A DNA stretch of 64,000 nucleotides. It comes from CAYLJJ01 sp964384025 (GTDB taxonomy: Bacteria; Myxococcota_A; Bradymonadia; UBA7976; UBA1532). Positions 25,710 to 35,090 of the stretch are shown here, piece after piece. The translations under genes and the position numbers were made by a program. The stretch covers positions 1 through 64,000 of the forward strand of contig CAYLJJ010000002.1 of the NCBI GenBank assembly GCA_964384025.1, given 5' to 3'. The notes beneath the pieces are model-generated. The model was given only the letters and a program-made list of their open reading frames with translations. It was not told the origin of the DNA and did not search any database. Positions within the stretch are counted from its first letter, which is position 1. The number at the start of each line of letters is the position of its first letter.

Positions 25710-26677
25710 CGGCTCTTGCGCTCCAGCCACTTGAGGGCTTTCCGCACCACGTTGAAACGCAAAAAGGGGGTCTGTCCCTGTCGAGGAGGAGCGTCATCAG
25801 CATAGATGCGCCAGAGCAGGGCCGCGCCGTTGCGGATGGAGTTCATATTATGTGTATGGATGCTGATCCAGACCCGCAAAAAGAAGATGCTCTGATCTGG
25901 GAAGAGCGGATAGGGGTGAAAGCGAAAAATGGAGACCTCGCCAGGACGCTGACTCAGGCTCACCTCGGGACCCTCCAGAATCCTTTGACGGGCGAAGGCG
26001 TCCAGGAGGGGCCTGGGCAGGATCAGCTCTGCCCCTACATGCCGAGCGCGGTTGCGTCCTAGGTTGTTAAGGAAAGTCTGAAAGCAGATCCCCACCTTAG
26101 GCCCTCGGGGATCATCCTCTCTATACTCTGGGCGGCCAAAGGGACCCACCCGGGACATCTCGATGCTGGGGTGCCGTACGCGCTGAAGAACATCTTGCAG
26201 ATGTACGCTGCCCATAGGCCGCGATTTTCCGGCGATACGCAGATAGTAGCGATAGTCTAGGCTCTGATGTGGGGCGTCTGAGCTGGCGGGGATCTCGATG
26301 ACATAGACAGCGTGACCCTCCTTGATCTGACTCTTGGTCCCTCGTCGAGCGCAGACCTCGTGGATATTAAATTTCTTGAGGGGAGGGTCCAGCAAAGCTG
26401 GGATGATATCCTCCAGCCAGGAGCGTGTTCCTCCCGCTTTGAGATCCACCAAGAGCCCCCCATCGATCTTGCCGTTGTCATCGATCCCCAAAAAGAGGTG
26501 GCCTCCTGCGCCGTTGGCGAAGGCGGAGAGCTGCTTTGAGAGCAGGGTTGTAAAGTCGGGCTTGATACGATCCACATCCGCGAGAAAGAGGCTGCGCTTG
26601 AACTCTTGGAAATCATACTCCACAGGCTCAAGCTGTAAGAGCATCGCCTCGGTCCAGATGGCAGCCGCTTCTCTCAA
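25706..26677 (-). CDS. AlbA_2 (Schlafen-like) domain protein
   Basis: 323 residues. The N-terminal part matches the AlbA_2 domain of putative nucleic-acid-binding proteins: EFKRSL, LLSKQLSAFANGAGGHLFLGIDDNGKIDGG and IEIPASSD. The C-terminal 130 residues are not recognised. Start is TTG at 26677 with GGAG 8 bases upstream, overlapping the stop of the small zinc-ribbon gene (TTGA). It is convergent with the symporter gene, overlapping it by 4 bases. Role inferred from the domain: regulation or nucleic-acid processing. Confidence 0.8.
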   Translation of the reverse strand: MREAAAIWTEAMLLQLEPVEYDFQEFKRSLFLADVDRIKPDFTTLLSKQLSAFANGAGGHLFLGIDDNGKIDGGLLVDLKAGGTRSWLEDIIPALLDPPLKKFNIHEVCARRGTKSQIKEGHAVYVIEIPASSDAPHQSLDYRYYLRIAGKSRPMGSVHLQDVLQRVRHPSIEMSRVGPFGRPEYREDDPRGPKVGICFQTFLNNLGRNRARHVGAELILPRPLLDAFARQRILEGPEVSLSQRPGEVSIFRFHPYPLFPDQSIFFLRVWISIHTHNMNSIRNGAALLWRIYADDAPPRQGQTPFLRFNVVRKALKWLERKSR

Positions 26678-26901
26678 CTATCGATCTCCGTGTTGCAATT
26701 GGGGCAGCGGCGCTTATAGCTGCCGGTGCTGCCCTTCCAACCACAGCCGGGGCAAGACCCCTGGAACAGCCCCTTCTGCTTCTCCGGTTTCTTAAAGATT
26801 TTGACAAGTTTAAAAAGCAGGATCAGCCCAAGAAGCGCCCCTCCAACCTCCATCACCGTGAAGTTCGCAAAGAGGACTTGATCTAAGATGCTTATATCCA
26901 T
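26674..26901 (-). CDS. Small membrane-anchored zinc-ribbon protein
   Basis: 75 residues from the ATG at 26901, with AAGGA 7 bases upstream. One membrane helix at about residues 16-34 (MEVGGALLGLILLFKLV) followed by a Lys-rich linker and a C-terminal zinc ribbon with CPGCGW and CPNC pairs. It overlaps the AlbA_2 gene start by 4 bases and so is probably translated with it. Function unknown; the pairing with a putative nucleic-acid-binding protein is suggestive. Confidence 0.75.
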   Translation of the reverse strand: MDISILDQVLFANFTVMEVGGALLGLILLFKLVKIFKKPEKQKGLFQGSCPGCGWKGSTGSYKRRCPNCNTEIDS

Positions 26902-26968
26902 AAATGATCCTTCGCTCTATTGGGCCGGAGAGAGTCTATGATGGAGCTGATCAGAAAGGAAAAGCAGT

Positions 26969-27184
26969 TTGAGTCCAGAGCACGCCAAGAGAGAGATCGC
27001 CGCCCTCATTCTTGCCCTGAGCTTCGGCTGCGGCGAGCTGGAACAGCAGGAAACAGACAGCCTCTTAGGTTCAACAGAAGATGTAGCCTCTTTCGACCGA
27101 GCCCTAGATGGAGGGCTCAGTGACCTCCCGGTGATGGTGGCTATATATGAAGCTCCTGGTTGTCAGATGAAATTCTCGAAATAG
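26969..27184 (+). CDS. Possible small lipoprotein or lipoprotein remnant
   Basis: 71 residues if translation starts at the TTG at 26969 (AAGGA about 8 bases upstream). The frame gives a short signal sequence IAALILALSFGC, a lipobox, then an Asp/Ser/Glu-rich stretch like the N-terminal linkers of other lipoproteins here. It ends abruptly after about 50 mature residues, so it may be the 5' remnant of a longer lipoprotein gene. Neighbouring frames are less convincing. Confidence 0.4.
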   Translation: MSPEHAKREIAALILALSFGCGELEQQETDSLLGSTEDVASFDRALDGGLSDLPVMVAIYEAPGCQMKFSK

Positions 27185-27281
27185 AGGCGTCTGACCGAGG
27201 AGAACGCTCAAGCTCAAAAAAACAGGACAACGACTTCAGCTGACCGAGAGAGAGGTGTTGCCGCTTCCTCTTGAGGTCACC

Positions 27282-29399
27282 ATGAAATCTCTCTGGAGCT
27301 GGCTCGCCCTGAGCTTCTATCTGGGCAGCAGGCTCGGCCCGTTGGCCTTCTTGGCGTTGCCTTTGAGTTGGCTTCTAAGGCGGCAGGAGCAGATACACTT
27401 AATCCTCCTCTGTCTGGGTCTCGGAGCGCTCTTCCCCGATCCTCAGCCCCTTTTGAAACCTCTGGGAGCAGCCCCCTTTTCCGCTCAAATCGATGAGATC
27501 CGCCTCTTTGGCTCAAGAGCAGAGTTGATCTTGAGCCCCGATAAGGCCCCCGAGAGCCGCGTTCAAATTTTTCAAGATCAGCTCAGCCCCGGCCTCGCTC
27601 CTGGCGCCCGTGCCCTGGTCTTAGGGCCTCTAAAGCGGCCTCCACCAGGAGACCACCCAGGGCTCTATGATCCTCGCCAACGTCTGGCGCTCCGAGGAAT
27701 CGCCTGGAGAGGTAAAGAGATCCTGCTCCTTGAACCCGCCGAGGATCTTATGTTGCGTCTACGCTTGCTCGCTCGCGCTCAGCTTCAGGCTCTGGATCGC
27801 AGCGAGGGAGCAGGGATCTTAGCGGGGCTGCTCCTGGGCGATCGAAGCGCCCTCAGCGAACACGCCATTGAGGTTCTACGAATCACCGGGACCGGACACC
27901 TCTTGGCCGTGAGCGGGCTGCATGTGGGGGGGTTGGTGGCCGCCCTTATGCTTTTCATCACCTTGGTCGCTCGTCGTCTAAGGCTCTGTCGCCCGGATCG
28001 TTGGGCGATGGCAGGGGGCCTGCTACTGATCCCTCCTTTTCTGGCGTTGACACAGTTTCCTCTCTCTGCTTGTCGTGCCGGTCTAATGCTAAGCCTCTAT
28101 CTCCTGGGGCGCCTGTTGGGTCGTCCGGTGAACACCTTTAACCTCTTGGGCCTCACGGCCCTCCTGCTCCTCAGCCAGGCCCCCGCACGTGCACACACAC
28201 CCGGCTTTCAGCTCTCCTTTGTAGTGGTCGCCGCTCTCCTGCTGATGCCTCGCAAAAGTCCCTGGCTGAGTTTGCTCTTTACCGCCCTCTTGGCAACAGC
28301 AGCCAGCGCCCCCATCCAGCTCTGGCACTTTGGCACCCTGGCTCCTCTTGCGCCTATCGGGAACTTGATCCTGACCCCTCTGACCGCGCTGATCCTCCTG
28401 CCTCTGAGCGCCTCAGCGCTCCTGCTCTCTCCGCTCTGGATAGGGCCGCTTCAGCTGGCCGCGGCGGGCGCGGAGATTCTATTGGCGTTGGGAGAGGCGC
28501 TCGCCTCTTGGGGGAGCCTCTGGATCCTGGGATCACATTGGGCTTTCGCCCTGAGCGCCCCCCTCCTCCTCTTCTTGGGTTTTCGTCTGGGTTGGCCCCG
28601 CTTGGCGCTGTTGGCTGGGCTCCTGGCTTGCGGAGGGACCGCCTTGAGCTGGCCTCGCGCCGCTGTCGTTGAAGCTCTAGCGGTGGGGCAGGGAGATGCG
28701 CTCCTGCTGCGAGATGGCCTACGCGCGATCCTGGTGGATACAGGCCCAGATCCTCGCGCTCGTATCCTCTTGGCCTATCTTCGACGGCGTGGGATCTCGC
28801 AGCTTGAGGCGCTGATCCTCAGTCACGGACACCCAGATCACACAGGAGGCACAGGCGCCCTGCTCAAAGCCCTAACGGTAAAGCAGATCTTCTTTAACGG
28901 GCGCCCGGGTCTCCCTCCCTGGCCGGTTCCCAGACGCGCTCCAGGGCGAGAACATCTATCTTTGGGACGCTTGGAGTTGGAGTTCTTTCCGCCCGCTGCT
29001 GATGCCCCCTCAGAGAATAACGCCTCTTTGGCTATTCGTGTTCAGGGACCCAGCCACAGCCTCCTCCTCACTGGAGATCTGGAAGCTGCTGGAGAGGCGG
29101 CCCTCTTGGCTCAGGACCCTCAACCTGTCTCGCTCCTTAAAGCTGCTCACCATGGCAGCCGCAGCAGCAGCGGCGCAGCACTGCTCAGAGTTCTAAACCC
29201 TAAGGAGATCATCTTTAACACAGGGCGAGATAATCGCTTTGGCTTCCCTCATCAGGAGGTACTCAAGCGCGCGAAAGCCTCAGGGGCGCGCTGCTGGAGG
29301 ACTGATCGTCATGGCTTGATCCAGATCCATTTGGATGGTGAGGATGGGCCTCAGAGCTTTCACTCTTCCTCAGCAGAGTGCCTCTTGGCTGAGCCTTGA
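27282..29399 (+). CDS. comEC: ComEC/Rec2 DNA-uptake channel protein
   Basis: 705 residues from the ATG at 27282 (GAGG five bases upstream); a TTG nine codons earlier (27255) is possible. ComEC forms the inner-membrane channel for single-stranded DNA in natural transformation. An OB-like periplasmic part comes first, then the competence core: GILAGLLLGDRS, GTGHLLAVSGLHVGG and about ten membrane helices. The C-terminal metallo-beta-lactamase-like part has SHGHPDHTGG (HxHxDH), LLLTGDLE and KAAHHGSRSS, the metal ligands of a DNase-like domain. All three canonical parts are present, so it is likely functional. No other competence gene is nearby except the pilT-like gene at 57 kb. Confidence 0.93.
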   Translation: MKSLWSWLALSFYLGSRLGPLAFLALPLSWLLRRQEQIHLILLCLGLGALFPDPQPLLKPLGAAPFSAQIDEIRLFGSRAELILSPDKAPESRVQIFQDQLSPGLAPGARALVLGPLKRPPPGDHPGLYDPRQRLALRGIAWRGKEILLLEPAEDLMLRLRLLARAQLQALDRSEGAGILAGLLLGDRSALSEHAIEVLRITGTGHLLAVSGLHVGGLVAALMLFITLVARRLRLCRPDRWAMAGGLLLIPPFLALTQFPLSACRAGLMLSLYLLGRLLGRPVNTFNLLGLTALLLLSQAPARAHTPGFQLSFVVVAALLLMPRKSPWLSLLFTALLATAASAPIQLWHFGTLAPLAPIGNLILTPLTALILLPLSASALLLSPLWIGPLQLAAAGAEILLALGEALASWGSLWILGSHWAFALSAPLLLFLGFRLGWPRLALLAGLLACGGTALSWPRAAVVEALAVGQGDALLLRDGLRAILVDTGPDPRARILLAYLRRRGISQLEALILSHGHPDHTGGTGALLKALTVKQIFFNGRPGLPPWPVPRRAPGREHLSLGRLELEFFPPAADAPSENNASLAIRVQGPSHSLLLTGDLEAAGEAALLAQDPQPVSLLKAAHHGSRSSSGAALLRVLNPKEIIFNTGRDNRFGFPHQEVLKRAKASGARCWRTDRHGLIQIHLDGEDGPQSFHSSSAECLLAEP

Positions 29400-29660
29400 G
29401 ATGATAATCCTGAACCTCGCTTCTTCCTGATTCTTGGAGCTGAAGACCCCAATTCAAGAAAGGCAAAGGGTGCTGAAGATCTTGAAGAGTCTGCGCCTTC
29501 CCCCGAGTTTGTGGGCAGATCTTTCTTGGGAACGGTCTGGGGCCTCGAGTGGAGAGACCGTCTACAGGCGGGGAGTTGGGCTCTAGGTTTAGGGGAATTG
29601 ACCCTCCCTTGGGGCAGAGCGTATCCTCCGCGCCGCGTCTCACCCCAGAAGGAGGAGCCC

Positions 29661-31421
29661 ATGGCTGAAGATCAGGGATTTCAAGCTCCACTGTTGAACC
29701 CAGTGGAGACCTTAAGGCACAGCATGGCCCATCTCATGGCCTCAGCTGTCGCCGAGCTACACCCCGGCACTCGCTTTGGCATCGGTCCCCATATTGAGCA
29801 TGGCTTTTACTATGATATGGAGATTCCAGAGACCATAACCCAGGAGGATCTGCCTCTCATCGAAACCAAAATGCGCCAGATCGCCAAGGGGAATCATCGC
29901 TTCTTGCACGAGCTGATCTCCAAAGAGGAGGCGCTGGCCTGGGCTGAGGATGCGGGAGAGATCTATAAAAGTGAGTTGCTTGAAGATCTTGAAGGCCCCA
30001 TAAGCTTCTATAGCCACGGCTCCTTTAAAGATATGTGTGCTGGGCCGCATGTGCGCTACAGCAAGAAGCTAAAGCACTTCAAACTAACTCATCTGGCTGG
30101 AGCTTACTGGCGTGGAGATGAGAAGCGTCCGGTCCTTACTCGCATCTATGGAGTCGCCTTTGAGAAGAGGGCGGAGCTTGACGCCCACCTCGAGATGTTG
30201 GAGGAGGCGCGTAAGCGGGATCACCGCCGCCTAGGTAAAGATCTGGAGCTGTTCCATATCACTCCAGAGTTTGGCGGAGGCCTGGTCATCTGGCTGCCCA
30301 ACGGCGCCTTTATTCGTCGGCAAATCGAAGATGAGTGGCGACAGGTTCATCTGAACCGAGGCTATGATCTTCTCTTCACCCCCCATATTGCTCGACGAGC
30401 GCTCTGGGATAAGAGCGGGCATACTGAGCATTATATGGACTCCATGTACGCTCCCATGGAAGTAGATGAGGAGCAGTATCTGCTTAAGCCGATGAACTGC
30501 CCCTTCCATATCGAAGCTTACAGAATGCGTAAGCGCAGTTATCGGGAGTTACCCATTCGTTACTGTGAGCTGGGCAATGTCTATCGCTATGAGCGCTCAG
30601 GGGTGCTGCATGGCCTGATGCGTGTGCGTGGCTTTACTCAGGATGACGCCCATATCTTCTGTACGCGAGAGACCCTCAAGCAGGAGCTGGATGCCTGCTT
30701 GGATATCGCGGAGACGATGTATCAGACCTTTGGATTTCCTGATTACAAGGTCGAACTCTCCTGTCACGATCCCGAAGATAAGGGGAAATATCTGGGAGGA
30801 GACGAGATCTGGAAGCTGAGCGAGGAGAGCTTAGCGACGGTCTTAGAGGAGCGTGGGATCCCCTATACCCGCATCAAGGGCGAGGCGGCCTTCTATGGCC
30901 CCAAGATCGACATCAAAGTGGTGGACGCCATCGGTCGTACTTGGCAGCTGACCACCGTCCAACTGGACTTCAATCTACCCGAGCGCTTCAATCTGAGCTA
31001 TGTGGGCTCAGACAACCAGCCTCATCGCCCCATCATGATCCACCGCGCCCTGCTGGGCAGCCTGGAGCGCTTCTTTGGCATCCTGGTAGAGCACTACGCT
31101 GGCAGCTTCCCCGCTTGGTTGGCGCCAGAGCAGGTTCGTGTTCTGCCCCTGAGTGAGAAGTTTAAGGAGTATGGAGAGGAGATCCTCAAAGAGCTCAAGG
31201 CCGCAGGCCTGCGCGCCAAGTTGGACAGCTCTGATGAGAAGCTGGGTTATAAGATCCGCCAAGCTGAACTACAGAAGATCCCTTACGCCCTGGTGGTGGG
31301 CAAACGTGAAGCAGCGCAGGGCACCGTGGGGGTTCGCAAACACAGAGAGGGCGATCTGGGCAGCATGAAGCGAGAGGAGTTTATCGCTCGCTTGGAGGAA
31401 GATCTCCGCGAACGTCGGTGA
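29661..31421 (+). CDS. thrS: Threonyl-tRNA synthetase lacking the TGS domain
   Basis: 586 residues from the ATG at 29661, six bases after GGAGG; the frame upstream to 29511 has no TGS features. It charges tRNA-Thr. The editing domain is present with HSMAH (HxxxH) and CAGPH zinc-type motifs near the N-terminus, followed by class II motif 2 (RYCELGNVYRYERSG... RVRGFTQDDAHIF) and motif 3 (HRALLGSLERFF). The C-terminal anticodon-binding domain is complete. Most bacterial enzymes are about 640 residues with an N-terminal TGS domain, which is missing here. Its stop overlaps the region just before the next start. Confidence 0.95.
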   Translation: MAEDQGFQAPLLNPVETLRHSMAHLMASAVAELHPGTRFGIGPHIEHGFYYDMEIPETITQEDLPLIETKMRQIAKGNHRFLHELISKEEALAWAEDAGEIYKSELLEDLEGPISFYSHGSFKDMCAGPHVRYSKKLKHFKLTHLAGAYWRGDEKRPVLTRIYGVAFEKRAELDAHLEMLEEARKRDHRRLGKDLELFHITPEFGGGLVIWLPNGAFIRRQIEDEWRQVHLNRGYDLLFTPHIARRALWDKSGHTEHYMDSMYAPMEVDEEQYLLKPMNCPFHIEAYRMRKRSYRELPIRYCELGNVYRYERSGVLHGLMRVRGFTQDDAHIFCTRETLKQELDACLDIAETMYQTFGFPDYKVELSCHDPEDKGKYLGGDEIWKLSEESLATVLEERGIPYTRIKGEAAFYGPKIDIKVVDAIGRTWQLTTVQLDFNLPERFNLSYVGSDNQPHRPIMIHRALLGSLERFFGILVEHYAGSFPAWLAPEQVRVLPLSEKFKEYGEEILKELKAAGLRAKLDSSDEKLGYKIRQAELQKIPYALVVGKREAAQGTVGVRKHREGDLGSMKREEFIARLEEDLRERR

Positions 31422-31429
31422 GGTTTGGA

Positions 31430-32119
31430 ATGGCTGAGAGAGAGGGTGTCCTAAAATTTCAGGTAGATCATCGGGATCGGGTGCTCGCCCCTCTCCGCTT
31501 TGGAGAGCTGGCCGGGCAGCTCATCGCTTGGCGCGAGATCCTGCACCGTCTCAGTCTGGTTGGTCAAAGCCCCTTGCGTTATGGGGGAGCGGGTTTTGGC
31601 AATATTTCAGGGCGCACAGGGCCTTTCCCGGGCAGCTTGGGGCGCCGACCCTTTCTGATCACAGGAACCCAGACTGGGGACCGTCACTGTATGGGCTTGG
31701 ACTCTCTGGCCTGGGTACGCTCTTATAACTCTGGCCAAAACCGGGTAGAGAGTGAGGGCATTCTGAAACCATCCAGTGAGTCTCTTAGTCATGGCGCCCT
31801 CTACGATCTGGGGCCTCACATCCGTTTTGTAATCCACGCCCACTCTCCTGAAATCTGGAGCCAGGGGCGGCAACTTCAGCTCCCCAGCACAGATCCCAAG
31901 ATCCCCTATGGCAGCTCAGAGATCGATCCCGAGATCCGCCGTCTGGCGCGTCAGAGCGCCCTGATGCAGAGACAGCTTTTACTGATGGGTGGGCATCAAG
32001 ATGGGGTGATCAGCTTTGGTCGCAGCGCAGAGGAGGCCGCTCAGATCCTCCTGGCTGCTTTGGCCCAGGCTTATCAACTTCAATATGGCCGCGATGCGCT
32101 CCTCTGTCGGGCTGGGTAA
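31430..32119 (+). CDS. Class II aldolase/adducin family protein
   Basis: 229 residues from the ATG at 31430 (GAGG six bases upstream), 8 bases after the thrS stop. Matches the class II aldolase/adducin fold: GAGFGNISGR, FLITGTQTG, ILKPSSESLSHGALY and VIHAHSPEIW (metal-ligand HxH), with a later GGHQDGVISFG. Relatives include fuculose-1-phosphate aldolase and the methionine-salvage dehydratase MtnB. Substrate cannot be set from sequence. It is followed after 3 bases by a membrane-protein gene. Confidence 0.82.
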   Translation: MAEREGVLKFQVDHRDRVLAPLRFGELAGQLIAWREILHRLSLVGQSPLRYGGAGFGNISGRTGPFPGSLGRRPFLITGTQTGDRHCMGLDSLAWVRSYNSGQNRVESEGILKPSSESLSHGALYDLGPHIRFVIHAHSPEIWSQGRQLQLPSTDPKIPYGSSEIDPEIRRLARQSALMQRQLLLMGGHQDGVISFGRSAEEAAQILLAALAQAYQLQYGRDALLCRAG

Positions 32120-32122
32120 AAG

Positions 32123-32935
32123 ATGAGCCATCCCAAGCCTCCAAGCCCAGCGCCTCTTGAGCCGGGTAAGCTACCCCCCCTCCTTTGGAGCTTTATCGCC
32201 GCGCCCAGTTGGGTTCTCTTGAGCCTCTTTCTCTGGCGCTTAGATGGGGGAGAAGCTCAGGATGTATTCCTGGCCTATCTCGGATCGATCTTCATCATCG
32301 TGATGGCGGATCTGCGCCTGGGGCCCTCTGGTACTTTGGCGCTTCTTCGTCCCCGTTGGAGCTTGCTGCCCTTTGCCCTCCTGGGAGGTTTGGGGGCGAC
32401 AATCCTCTCCAGCGAGTTGGGGAATATCTGGCTCAGCATCTCTGATGAAGCTTTCCAGGCCCTATCAAAGGTCGATCCTGATCCTCTCTCTGCTGGCCTC
32501 ACTGCTCTGCTTTCCAGTTTGATCCTCCCCCTCTGTTTGAGCCTCCTGATTTTTCATGTGATCTTTAAGGCGGTGGCGGCGCGACTCTCAGGACGTCATG
32601 CTCTGATCTTGAGCGTCCTCTTGGGGGCAATCGCGCTACCGGGCACCTGGATTCAATCTGTAGCTCTGCTGATTCTGCCTCTCTGGATCCGCCAACAGAG
32701 CGGTGCCCTGCTCCCCGCCTTTCTAGCCTTTCTGCCCTCCACCAGCTTGGCTTTTTTGAGCTGGCTGGGTTGGGCTCCAGGCATAGAGGGCTTTGATCTG
32801 ATCAGTACAGAGGTTCTGCTGTGGCAGCCCATCTGGTTTGATCTCCTGGGTGGTGTGCTCCTCCTGGCGGGTCTCCTGCCTCTGATGCGATTTCTACTCC
32901 CCCCTCCACAAACTCATGAGGAGAGAATCGCTTGA
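32123..32935 (+). CDS. Polytopic membrane protein of unknown function
   Basis: 270 residues with about seven to eight predicted membrane helices (for example WSFIAAPSWVLLSLFLW, AYLGSIFIIVMADL, PFALLGGLGATIL, LILPLCLSLLIFHVIF, LLGGVLLLAGLLPLMRFLL). No family motif recognised; an intramembrane CPBP-type protease was considered but the EExxxR box is absent. It starts 3 bases past the aldolase-like gene and is probably cotranscribed from thrS. Confidence 0.7.
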   Translation: MSHPKPPSPAPLEPGKLPPLLWSFIAAPSWVLLSLFLWRLDGGEAQDVFLAYLGSIFIIVMADLRLGPSGTLALLRPRWSLLPFALLGGLGATILSSELGNIWLSISDEAFQALSKVDPDPLSAGLTALLSSLILPLCLSLLIFHVIFKAVAARLSGRHALILSVLLGAIALPGTWIQSVALLILPLWIRQQSGALLPAFLAFLPSTSLAFLSWLGWAPGIEGFDLISTEVLLWQPIWFDLLGGVLLLAGLLPLMRFLLPPPQTHEERIA

Positions 32936-33201
32936 GGCTCTAGAGTCGCGCAAGTTATTTTCTGACAACATAAACATCCCCCCTTTTGAACCACAAAAAA
33001 GAGGGGTCGATCAACAACTGAATACGATAAAACGTGGTCAATTGTCGAGTTTCGAGGGTCAGTAAAGCGCGACCAGAAAAAAGACATTTTGGCAGTCAGC
33101 TTTGGAGAGAAGGGCTCAGATGAAGAGCAAAATCGTCGAGTTCCTAAACCCCTCCTCTTCATAATTTCTAGCTGCTCTCCCCTCCTCTGATATACCGTCT
33201 T

Positions 33202-34296
33202 TTGGTGCTTGCTCAGATTCACAGCCCAGATCAGATCAGCCTCTCAGGTGATCTGCTGCGCTCAGAGGTTCCCGCTCTAGATCGCCTCCTCCAACAACAA
33301 CGGCCCCAAACAGGCAGACAGCTGCGTCTGGATCTCTCAGGGGTCACCGCGATGGACTCCGCAGCGGTGGGGGCCTTGCTCCACGCTTGGCGCCTCGCCA
33401 AAAAACAGGGCGGGACCCTTCTGGTAATCGAACCCAGTGAAGCGGCCAGACGCTCTCTACGCCTCTTTCGACCCGGACCAGAGCCTGATCCCCCCTCTTC
33501 AACCCCCGGATTGATCGAGAGCCTGGGCCAAGGCACTCTCGAGAGCGGGCGCAGCTTAGCTGCCTTTCTTCAGCTCGCCGCAGACAGCTGCTTTGCCTTC
33601 CTGGAGCTGTTGATCAAACCTCAGCAGATGCGCTGGCGAGCCCTGATGGAGCAGTGCATCTATATGGGCTCTCAAGCTCTACCCATCATCGGGCTGATCT
33701 CCCTGCTCCTGGGCCTCACCCTGGCGTTTCAATCAGCTCATCAGCTCAAGCAGTTTGGCGCAGATGTTTTTGTCGCCAGCCTAACCGCCATCGCCATGGT
33801 TCGAGAGATGGGACCCTTGATGACCGCGATCCTCATCGCAGGGCGCTCCGGCTCCTCTATCGCCGCCGAGATCGCCACCATGCAGGTCAGCGAGGAGATA
33901 GACGCGCTCCGAGTGATGGGCCTTGATCCCATCCGCTTTTTGGCCCTACCCCGTCTATTGGCGCTGAGCTTAATGGTGCCTCTGTTAACCTTGATGTCTG
34001 ACGCCATGGGCATCTTGGGGGGCTTTATCGTGGGGGTCTTTTATCTGGACCTCTCCGCGAGCGTCTATTTTCAGAAGACCGTACAAGCGCTGAGTCCAGG
34101 AGATCTCCTCAGTGGCCTCTTTAAGAGTCTGATTTTCGCCTTAGGTATCGGCTTGATCGCTGTCTTCTATGGTTTTCAGGCGCGTGGAGGCGCTGGAGAG
34201 GTAGGGCGCACCACGACCGCTTCAGTGGTAGCTTCTATCTTCTACCTGGTGGTCAGCGGCAGCCTCTTTAGTGTCCTCTTCTATATGGTGTTTTAA
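33202..34296 (+). CDS. mlaE: MlaE-type lipid ABC transporter permease with STAS domain
   Basis: 364 residues. Residues about 1-95 form a STAS-like domain (LRLDLSGVTAMDSAAVGALLHAW), as seen in MlaB and some fused permeases. The rest is the permease, with the typical AIAMVREMGPLMTAILIAGRSGSSIAAEI loop and EEIDALRVMGLDPIRFL. It would pump lipids between membranes in an MCE/Mla system. Start taken as TTG at 33202; a GTG one codon later is equally possible and no ribosome site is strong. Its stop overlaps the ATG of the ATPase gene (TAATG). First gene of an mlaE-mlaF-mlaD unit. Confidence 0.93.
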   Translation: MVLAQIHSPDQISLSGDLLRSEVPALDRLLQQQRPQTGRQLRLDLSGVTAMDSAAVGALLHAWRLAKKQGGTLLVIEPSEAARRSLRLFRPGPEPDPPSSTPGLIESLGQGTLESGRSLAAFLQLAADSCFAFLELLIKPQQMRWRALMEQCIYMGSQALPIIGLISLLLGLTLAFQSAHQLKQFGADVFVASLTAIAMVREMGPLMTAILIAGRSGSSIAAEIATMQVSEEIDALRVMGLDPIRFLALPRLLALSLMVPLLTLMSDAMGILGGFIVGVFYLDLSASVYFQKTVQALSPGDLLSGLFKSLIFALGIGLIAVFYGFQARGGAGEVGRTTTASVVASIFYLVVSGSLFSVLFYMVF

Positions 34297-35090
34297 TGCC
34301 CCCTGCACTTCAGGTCTCTAGGCTCATCGCCCGCTATGGGAGCCGTACTGTCCTGGATGGCGTCAACCTTCAGGTGCAGCCTGCTGAGATCCGGGTGATC
34401 TTAGGGGGCAGCGGCTGCGGTAAGAGCACCCTCCTTAAACACTGTGTTGGGCTGATCGAGCCCGCTGGAGGAACAGTAGAGCTGCTCCAACAGCGCCTGG
34501 ATGGCCTAGAGGGGACCGCGCGCACCCGCCTGCTGACCCGTATCGGTGTTCTCTTCCAAAATGGGGCCTTGCTGGGCTCGCTGACTGTCGGGCAGAACGT
34601 CGCCCTCCCCCTCCGGGAACACAGTAACCTCCCAGAACATCTGATCCAGGAGATCTCGCGCCTCAAGCTGGCGATGGTGGAGATGTCTCACGCTGAGCAC
34701 CTGCTTCCCTCAGAGATCAGCGGAGGGATGCGTAAGCGCGCTGCCCTCGCACGAGCAATGGCTCTGGATCCTGAGCTGCTGTTTTGTGACGAGCCCTCAG
34801 CGGGCTTGGACCCGCTCACCAGCCGGGAGCTTGATGAAACTCTGTTGAGGTTGCGGGATCGCTTTGGGATGGCGATCGTCGTCGTCACTCATGAACTGGC
34901 CAGCATCGAGACCATCGCAGATCGTGTGATCTTTCTCTCTGCAGGGCGGGTCTTGGCTGATGATACCCTCGCCGCCATTCAGGGCTCAGCCCACCCTGAG
35001 ATCTCCTCTTTCTTTGCCCGCATCGCGGCAGGGGAGATGCGTGGTGGGATGGACGCTTTAGGGCTGCTGACAGGAGTAGATAGTTCATGA
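34296..35090 (+). CDS. mlaF: MlaF-type lipid ABC transporter ATPase
   Basis: 264 residues. Walker A GGSGCGKST is at 37-45, the signature SGGMRKR (142-148) is the MlaF-style variant, and Walker B LLFCDEPSAGLD is at 161-172, with the switch His in VVVTHELASIET. It powers the MlaE permease. Start overlaps the mlaE stop, and its own stop overlaps the MCE gene start (ATGA), so the three are translationally coupled. Confidence 0.95.
   Translation: MPPALQVSRLIARYGSRTVLDGVNLQVQPAEIRVILGGSGCGKSTLLKHCVGLIEPAGGTVELLQQRLDGLEGTARTRLLTRIGVLFQNGALLGSLTVGQNVALPLREHSNLPEHLIQEISRLKLAMVEMSHAEHLLPSEISGGMRKRAALARAMALDPELLFCDEPSAGLDPLTSRELDETLLRLRDRFGMAIVVVTHELASIETIADRVIFLSAGRVLADDTLAAIQGSAHPEISSFFARIAAGEMRGGMDALGLLTGVDSS

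Noticed and set aside
32123..32935. CPBP-type intramembrane protease
   Set aside because: The membrane topology fits, but the EExxxR and other catalytic boxes are absent.
32914..33222. 102-codon minus-strand ORF over the gap before mlaE
   Set aside because: No ribosome site, composition unlike coding sequence here, Cys pairs likely chance; it also overlaps both neighbouring genes.
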